Source: Bacteroidales bacterium
Lineage (GTDB): Bacteria > Bacteroidota > Bacteroidia > Bacteroidales > UBA932
Reading direction: 5' to 3'
DNA length: 6,145 nucleotides
NCBI GenBank assembly: GCA_017556665.1
Contig: JAFYMJ010000125.1
Span: forward strand, 1-6,145
Part shown: piece after piece, positions 1-3,856 of the stretch
Numbering within the stretch: position 1 is the first letter of the stretch
How the letters are laid out: the number at the start of each line of letters is the position of its first letter
Translations under genes and position numbers: made by a program
The notes under the pieces: generated by a model
The model's database searches: none
What the model was told of the DNA's origin: nothing
Seen by the model: only the letters and a program-made list of their open reading frames with translations

Positions 1-318
1 AAAGATTCTGACAAGGCTCCACTAGAAATTTGGAAGAAAGCTTTAGAGAACATTACTCCACAAGTTGAGGTTAAAAGCCGCAGAGTGGGTGGTGCAAACT
101 TCCAAGTTCCTACTGAGGTACGTCCAGAGAGAAAAATTTCTATCTCAATGAAGAACATGGTTCTTTATGCTCGCAAGAGATCTGGCCGTTCAATGGCTGA
201 AAAATTAGCTGCAGAGATACTAGCTGCATACAATAACGAGGGTGCTGCCTTCAAGAGAAAAGAGGATATGCACAAAATGGCTGAGGCCAACAAAGCATTT
301 GCTCACTTCCGTTTTTAG
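1..318 (+). CDS. rpsG: 30S ribosomal protein S7 (5'-truncated by window edge)
   Basis: This is the C-terminal 105 residues of S7, which binds the 3' major domain of 16S rRNA and nucleates assembly of the 30S head near the E and P sites. The frame is open from base 1 and ends at TAG (316-318). The GTG at 85 is an internal valine codon, because clear S7 sequence (residues reading [20 protein letters not shown]) lies upstream of it in the same frame. Diagnostic blocks are [35 protein letters not shown] and the C-terminal [14 protein letters not shown]. Bacteroidales S7 is about 158 residues, so roughly 50 N-terminal residues lie outside the window. fusA starts 16 bp downstream, the usual str-operon arrangement. 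Identification is firm. Confidence 0.97.
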   Translation, partial: KDSDKAPLEIWKKALENITPQVEVKSRRVGGANFQVPTEVRPERKISISMKNMVLYARKRSGRSMAEKLAAEILAAYNNEGAAFKRKEDMHKMAEANKAFAHFRF

Positions 319-334
319 TATCTAAAGAGAACAG

Positions 335-2452
335 ATGGCAAGAGATTTAAAATTCACAAGAAATATCGGTATCATGGCACATATTGATGCCGGTAAAACA
401 ACAACTTCCGAGAGGATTTTGTTCTACACAGGTAAAACTCACAAAATTGGTGAGGTACACGAAGGTGGTGCTACTATGGACTGGATGGTTCAAGAGCAAG
501 AGAGAGGTATTACCATTACTTCAGCTGCTACTACAGCATTCTGGAAATATGATGGTAACAACTACCAAATCAACCTAATCGATACCCCAGGCCACGTGGA
601 CTTTACCGTAGAGGTAGAGAGATCATTGCGCGTTCTTGATGGTACAGTTGCAACTTTCTGTGCTGTAGGTAGAGTTCAACCTCAATCTGAGACAGTATGG
701 AGACAAGCAGACAAATATAGAGTTCCAAAAATTGCTTATGTTAACAAGATGGACCGTGTAGGTGCCGACTTCTTGGCTGTAGTAGCTGAGATGAAGGAGA
801 AACTTGGTGCCAATGCAGTTCCAATTTGTTTACCAATTGGTGCAGAGGATAAATTCCAAGGTATTGTTGACCTTATTGCAATGAAAGGTTACTTCTATGA
901 TCAAGAGAGTAAAGAGTTAGTAAACTACGAGGTTAGAGATATTCCAGAGAATATGCTAGCAGAGTGTGAGGAGTGGAGAGCCAAACTTGTTGAGGCTGCC
1001 GCTGAGTATGATGACACTCTAATGGAGAAATTCTTTGATGATCCAGATTCAATCTCTAAAGAGGAGATTATTGCTGCTCTTAGAAAAGCTACAATTGATA
1101 TGGCTATTGTTCCAATCTGTTGTGGTTCATCATTCAAGAATAAAGGTGTTCAATTCCTATTGGACGCAGTTATGAGATATCTTCCTTCTCCACTTGACAA
1201 GAAGAGTGTAGAGGGTACAAATCCAACAAACAACAACGTTGAGGTTAGACCATCTAACGTTAAAGAGCCATTCTGTGCACTTGTGTTCAAGATTGCTACA
1301 GATCCATTTGTTGGTAGACTTGCATTTATGAGAGCTTACTCAGGTAAGTTGGATTCAGGCTCATATGTGTTAAATACACGTTCAGGTAAAAAAGAGCGTA
1401 TTTCCAGATTGTTCCAAATGCACTCTAACAAACAAAACCCTATTGAGTTTGTAGAGGCAGGTGATATCTGCGCAGCAGTTGGTTTCAAAGAGCTAAGAAC
1501 AGGTGATACTATTTGTGTTGAGACTCATCCAATTGTTCTTGAGTCTATGACATTCCCAGATCCAGTTATTGGTTTGGCAGTAGAGCCTAAGACTCAAAAA
1601 GATTTGGATAAATTAGGTATTGCTCTAGGTAAACTTGCAGAGGAGGACCCTACATTTACAGTTAAAGCTGATCATGAGACTGGTCAAACAGTTATCAGCG
1701 GTATGGGTGAGCTTCACTTGGACATTATTGTTGACCGTCTAAGAAGAGAGTTTGGCGTAGAGATTAACCAGGGTGCACCTCAAGTTAACTACAAAGAGGC
1801 TATCCGTTCTACAGTTCAACACAGAGAGGTATTCAAGAAACAATCTGGTGGTAAAGGTAAATTCGCCGATATCATTGTTGAGATTGGACCTGCTGATGAG
1901 GGCGTAGTTGGCCTACAGTTCATTGACGAGGTAAAAGGTGGTAACGTTCCTAAAGAGTTTATCCCTGCAGTAGAGAAAGGTTTCAAATCTGCAATGGCAA
2001 ACGGTGTTCTTGCAGGTTATGAGGTAACTTCTATGAAGGTTAAACTTAAAGACGGTAGCTTCCACCCAGTGGACTCTGATGCTCTTTCATTTGAGATTGC
2101 TGCTAGACAAGCATTCCGTAAAGCTCTTCCAAAAGCAACTCCAGTTATTATGGAGCCTATCATGTCTCTAGAGGTTGTTACTCCAGAGGATTATATGGGA
2201 GACGTTATTGGTGACCTAAACAAACGTAGAGGTCAAATCACTAGCATGGACTCAAAAGCAAATGCAAGAATTGTTAAAGCTAATGTTCCACTTGCTGAGC
2301 AATTCGGTTACGTTACTATCCTAAGAACTATTTCTTCTGGTAGAGCAACAAGTACTATGACATTCTCTCACTATGCAGAGTTGCCTGGTTCTCTTGCTAA
2401 AGACGTAATTGAGAAATCTGGTCACAAGGGACTTGGTGATGACGAAGAATAA
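335..2452 (+). CDS. fusA: Translation elongation factor G (EF-G)
   Basis: EF-G is the cytosolic GTPase that drives tRNA-mRNA translocation and, with RRF, ribosome recycling. The 705-residue length is normal. GTPase motifs are intact: G1 AHIDAGKT (15-22), G2 around RGITI (57-61), G3 DTPGH with catalytic His87, and G4 NKMD (137-140). Domain II follows at roughly 310-400. Domain IV includes the SGGKGKFAD segment and the tip-loop histidine His577 in GSFHPVDSD, the likely equivalent of E. coli His583. These intact residues indicate the canonical translocase rather than the GTPase-deficient EF-G2 paralog known in Bacteroides. One oddity is VGRVQPQ (111-117), where the EF-Gs I recall have VGGV(E/Q)PQ. 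The start is supported by an AAAGAG tract about 6 bases upstream. Glu codons are GAG throughout except residue 43 and the last two. Confidence 0.98.
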   Translation: MARDLKFTRNIGIMAHIDAGKTTTSERILFYTGKTHKIGEVHEGGATMDWMVQEQERGITITSAATTAFWKYDGNNYQINLIDTPGHVDFTVEVERSLRVLDGTVATFCAVGRVQPQSETVWRQADKYRVPKIAYVNKMDRVGADFLAVVAEMKEKLGANAVPICLPIGAEDKFQGIVDLIAMKGYFYDQESKELVNYEVRDIPENMLAECEEWRAKLVEAAAEYDDTLMEKFFDDPDSISKEEIIAALRKATIDMAIVPICCGSSFKNKGVQFLLDAVMRYLPSPLDKKSVEGTNPTNNNVEVRPSNVKEPFCALVFKIATDPFVGRLAFMRAYSGKLDSGSYVLNTRSGKKERISRLFQMHSNKQNPIEFVEAGDICAAVGFKELRTGDTICVETHPIVLESMTFPDPVIGLAVEPKTQKDLDKLGIALGKLAEEDPTFTVKADHETGQTVISGMGELHLDIIVDRLRREFGVEINQGAPQVNYKEAIRSTVQHREVFKKQSGGKGKFADIIVEIGPADEGVVGLQFIDEVKGGNVPKEFIPAVEKGFKSAMANGVLAGYEVTSMKVKLKDGSFHPVDSDALSFEIAARQAFRKALPKATPVIMEPIMSLEVVTPEDYMGDVIGDLNKRRGQITSMDSKANARIVKANVPLAEQFGYVTILRTISSGRATSTMTFSHYAELPGSLAKDVIEKSGHKGLGDDEE

Positions 2453-2484
2453 TTAGAATTATAAATTGGTTAACATACTATACA

Positions 2485-2790
2485 ATGAGCCAAAAAATAA
2501 GAATTAAATTAAAATCTTACGATCACGCATTAGTAGATAAATCTGCTGATAAGATTGTAAAAACAGTAAAAGCTACTGGTGCTGTTGTTAGTGGTCCTAT
2601 TCCGCTTCCTACAGACAAAAAGATCTTTACTGTTAACCGCTCAACTTTCGTAAACAAAAAATCACGCGAGCAATTTGAGCTAAATTCTTTCCGTCGCCTA
2701 TTGGATATCTACAGCTCTAATACTAAAACTGTAGACGCTCTAATGAAATTGGAGTTACCAAGTGGTGTTGAGGTAGAGATTAAAGTTTGA
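2485..2790 (+). CDS. rpsJ: 30S ribosomal protein S10 (NusE)
   Basis: S10 is a 30S head protein. As NusE it also joins antitermination complexes with NusB and contacts the KOW domain of NusG, coupling transcription to translation. The 101-residue length is standard. Family-typical blocks are [35 protein letters not shown], the long-loop [19 protein letters not shown], and the C-terminal [18 protein letters not shown]. It starts 32 bp after fusA, preceded by A/T-rich sequence with no clear Shine-Dalgarno, which is common in Bacteroidota. It ends in tandem stops (TGA followed at once by TAA). In other Bacteroidales rplC normally follows; here a stem-loop and a tRNA follow instead. Confidence 0.98.
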   Translation: MSQKIRIKLKSYDHALVDKSADKIVKTVKATGAVVSGPIPLPTDKKIFTVNRSTFVNKKSREQFELNSFRRLLDIYSSNTKTVDALMKLELPSGVEVEIKV

Positions 2791-2810
2791 TAATATATTA
2801 AACAGATAAT

Positions 2811-2856
2811 ATCGTAGTTTTATGCTGCCCTTTAAGGGGCGGCATAGGACTAGGAT
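2811..2856 (+). other. Long stem-loop between rpsJ and the tRNA
   Basis: Bases 2815-2830 pair with 2837-2852 to give 16 consecutive base pairs closed by a six-base loop (TTTAAG). Three pairs are U.G wobbles (2819.2848, 2820.2847, 2826.2841). After one G/G mismatch (2814/2853) three more pairs form (2811-2813 with 2854-2856). The wobbles become A/C mismatches on the other strand, so the structure suits a plus-strand RNA. It is not followed by a T-run, so it is not a standard intrinsic terminator. It ends two bases before the tRNA 5' end. It could protect or define the rpsJ mRNA 3' end, be an RNase III target that frees the tRNA precursor, or be a weak terminator. The pairing is seen; the role is inferred. 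Confidence 0.7.
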
Positions 2857-2858
2857 AA

Positions 2859-2933
2859 GGGCCTATAGCTCAGTTGGTTAGTAGCACCTGACTCATAATC
2901 AGGGGGTCGCTGGTTCAAGCCCAGCTGGGCCCA
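2859..2933 (+). tRNA. tRNA with anticodon CAT (elongator Met or lysidine-type Ile2)
   Basis: The cloverleaf folds completely. The acceptor stem is 2859-2865 with 2926-2932 (GGGCCTA/TGGGCCC, one T.G pair). The D arm is 2868-2871 with 2882-2885 (three pairs plus a C/T mismatch, 10-base loop containing GG). The anticodon stem is CCTGA/TCAGG (2887-2891, 2899-2903) around loop CTCATAA, with the anticodon CAT at 2894-2896. The T arm is GCTGG/CCAGC with loop TTCAAGC. The discriminator is A2933 and no CCA is encoded. A paired 1-72 and a non-GC-rich anticodon stem exclude the initiator tRNA. C4-G69 and C5-G68 and the GGTCGCTGGTTCAAG segment resemble tRNA-Ile2, whose C34 is changed to lysidine by TilS, but elongator Met is not excluded. 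Confidence 0.95.
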
Positions 2934-2936
2934 CAG

Positions 2937-2968
2937 AAAGGTAATCCGTAAAAGGGTTACCTTTTTTT
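2937..2968 (+). terminator. Intrinsic terminator after the tRNA
   Basis: Bases 2937-2947 pair with 2954-2964 around a GTAAAA loop (11 bp including one T.G wobble, with GC-rich pairs near the loop). A run of seven T residues (2962-2968) follows. It begins three bases after the tRNA discriminator base. It should end the tRNA transcript, and probably the whole rpsG-fusA-rpsJ-tRNA transcript, insulating it from the polysaccharide locus downstream. Confidence 0.92.
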
Positions 2969-2971
2969 GTG

Positions 2972-3009
2972 TCTGCAGATGTTGCTGTTTTGGTGTTGTA
3001 TCTGCAGAT
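2972..3009. repeat. Two direct copies of TCTGCAGAT
   Basis: TCTGCAGAT occurs at 2972-2980 and 3001-3009, 29 bp start to start, each followed by a related tail (GTTGCTG and CTTGCCGCTG). The core TCTGCAGA is itself a perfect palindrome, as expected of a dimeric protein site. The pair lies between the terminator and the gene for the NusG paralog, upstream of its probable promoter, so it could be an activator or repressor site. It could equally be a small chance duplication. The rest of this 157-bp gap holds only the promoter described separately. Confidence 0.35.
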
Positions 3010-3097
3010 CTTGCCGCTGTGGCTGGAACTAAGCAAGTTGTAAATTGATTGTTTGGGTGTTAGTGTAATTTTGTGTGGATGGTATTTGAAAATTTCC

Positions 3098-3105
3098 TAT
3101 CTTTG
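3098..3105 (+). promoter_or_regulatory. Candidate Bacteroidota -7 promoter element (TATCTTTG) for the NusG paralog
   Basis: TATCTTTG is an exact match to the Bacteroides sigma-ABfr -7 consensus TAnnTTTG. A TTTTG at 3069-3073 could serve as the -33 element, but it lies 24 bp upstream, longer than the usual 19-21. Transcription would begin near 3110-3114, leaving a leader of only about 15 bases before the ATG at 3126. A promoter is expected here because a strong terminator lies just upstream. Confidence 0.45.
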
Positions 3106-3125
3106 GAAAAAAGGTGTAATAAACT

Positions 3126-3662
3126 ATGGGCAGTGATTCACAATGGTTTGCTATGAGGGCTACTTATCGCAGAGAGATAATGGCTCAGGATTACCTTAAT
3201 GAGAGGGGGATAAAGACTTTTATTCCTATGAGGACTGTTGTTAAGGTTGTGCGTGGCATTAAGCGTAAATTAAGGGAACCTGCCATTAGTGGGCTTGTGT
3301 TTGCGTATGCTCCTAAAGAGACTATACAGGCTGTTAAATTGGGTCTTGATTATCTTCAGTACCTAACCAGAAAGAAGGATGGCAGAAATGTTCCTATAGT
3401 GATTCCAGAAGTCCAAATGGAGCAGTTTATGCAGGTTGTGCTTGATGACACAGTAGAGAAGAGTTTCTTTGCCCCAGGGGAGATTGAGTTAGCTGCCGGC
3501 ACAAAAGTTAGAGTGCATGGTGGTGCATTTGACGGGCTTGAGGGGGTACTTGTAAAAATTAAGGGAAAACAAAAGAAACAGTTCCTTATAGAGCTTGAGG
3601 GTATATGTGCAGTGGGGCCCGTTACCATACATCCAGATTTGTTGGAAATAGTTAAAGAATAG
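3126..3662 (+). CDS. UpxY-like transcription antiterminator (NusG paralog)
   Basis: This is a 178-residue specialised NusG-family protein. The N-terminal NGN domain (about 5-110) opens with QWFAMRATYRREIMAQDYLNERGIKTFIP, the usual first strand and helix of the family. The C-terminal KOW domain (about 123-175) contains GTKVRVHGGAFDGLEGVLVKIKGKQKKQFLIEL. In Bacteroides the UpxY proteins of this type bind RNA polymerase and allow it to read through the untranslated leader into their own capsule operon. ATG 3126 is favoured because the NGN domain begins six codons later and an AAGG lies about 11 bases upstream. A polysaccharide export gene follows after 194 bp; no UpxZ-type partner gene is visible in the window. 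Arg AGG and Gly GGG are used more than in fusA. Housekeeping NusG is unlikely given the sequence and the setting. Confidence 0.88.
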   Translation: MGSDSQWFAMRATYRREIMAQDYLNERGIKTFIPMRTVVKVVRGIKRKLREPAISGLVFAYAPKETIQAVKLGLDYLQYLTRKKDGRNVPIVIPEVQMEQFMQVVLDDTVEKSFFAPGEIELAAGTKVRVHGGAFDGLEGVLVKIKGKQKKQFLIELEGICAVGPVTIHPDLLEIVKE

Positions 3663-3672
3663 GCATTTATAT

Positions 3673-3704
3673 TTTGCTTATTGATTATTTTTTATTTATA
3701 TTTG
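3673..3704 (+). promoter_or_regulatory. Strong Bacteroidota-type promoter candidate for the export gene
   Basis: TTTG (3673-3676), a 20-base A/T-rich spacer, then TATATTTG (3697-3704) match both the -33 (TTTG) and -7 (TAnnTTTG) elements of Bacteroides primary promoters at the expected spacing. It starts only ten bases after the stop codon of the NusG paralog. A transcript starting near 3710-3713 would have a leader of about 145 bases, including the G-tract and stem-loop, before the SLBB gene. The motif match is seen; activity is inferred. Confidence 0.58.
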
Positions 3705-3731
3705 TGAGTTGTGTAGTGGAGAATTTTTAGT

Positions 3732-3740
3732 GGGGGGGGG
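3732..3740 (+). repeat. Homopolymeric tract of nine G residues
   Basis: Nine consecutive G bases sit in an otherwise A/T-rich non-coding gap, about 20-30 bases downstream of the predicted start point for the export gene transcript. Tracts of this length are prone to slippage in many bacteria. It lies outside any reading frame I can support, so a length change would act on promoter, leader folding or RNA recognition, not on a protein frame. Confidence 0.85.
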
Positions 3741-3759
3741 TAAATAGTTTTCTGTAAGT

Positions 3760-3793
3760 CATTGAAACACATTATGTTATATGTGTTTTGATG
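3760..3793 (+). other. Leader stem-loop upstream of the export gene
   Basis: Bases 3760-3772 pair with 3781-3793 over 13 positions, closed by an eight-base loop (TATGTTAT). The inner eight pairs are AAACACAT with ATGTGTTT. Two central pairs are adjacent G.U/U.G wobbles (3764.3789, 3763.3790), which favour a plus-strand RNA. CCCCAC (3794-3799) follows directly and is complementary to GTGGGG (3730-3735) at the start of the G-tract, so an outer helix could enclose the hairpin. No T-run follows, so it is not an intrinsic terminator. It may be a pause, antiterminator-recognition or regulatory leader element. The inner dyad could also be a DNA operator. Confidence 0.6.
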
Positions 3794-3856
3794 CCCCACA
3801 TCTTTGTATATAAGTCAAGAAAGTAGAATAAAACAGTAAGAATTATATAAAACGTT

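Noticed and set aside
925..1137. Minus-strand open frame inside fusA (70 codons)
   Set aside because: Shadow of the conserved EF-G frame; Ser-rich composition typical of antisense reading and no recognisable domain.
2786..2822. A promoter for the tRNA (TTTG 2786-2789, TAGTTTTA 2815-2822)
   Set aside because: Spacing of 25 bases is too long, the last base mismatches the consensus, and the element is the 5' arm of the long stem-loop.
3608..3622. GGGGCCCG in the NusG paralog as a duplicate of the tRNA 3' end (att site)
   Set aside because: Similarity is limited to a short GC-rich palindrome, far too short for an attachment repeat.
3356..3628. Minus-strand open frame inside the NusG paralog (90 codons)
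   Set aside because: Shadow of a clear NGN-KOW coding frame, with no protein-family resemblance.
3663..3710. T-rich stretch after the NusG-paralog stop as a terminator
   Set aside because: No stem precedes the T-run; the sequence is better explained as the A/T-rich spacer of a promoter.
3799..3806. CATCTTTG as a second promoter -7 element close to the export gene
   Set aside because: One mismatch to TAnnTTTG and no TTTG at the right distance upstream; the match at 3673-3704 is much better.
3774..3813. Tiny reading frames in the leader: ATG 3774 (five codons) and ATG 3781 (ten codons) as leader peptides
   Set aside because: No Shine-Dalgarno, no run of regulatory codons, and both lie in or beside the stem-loop; frames this short occur by chance.
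2969..3856. Invertible promoter of the B. fragilis capsule type
   Set aside because: I found no pair of inverted repeats flanking either promoter and no resemblance to the known recombination sites.
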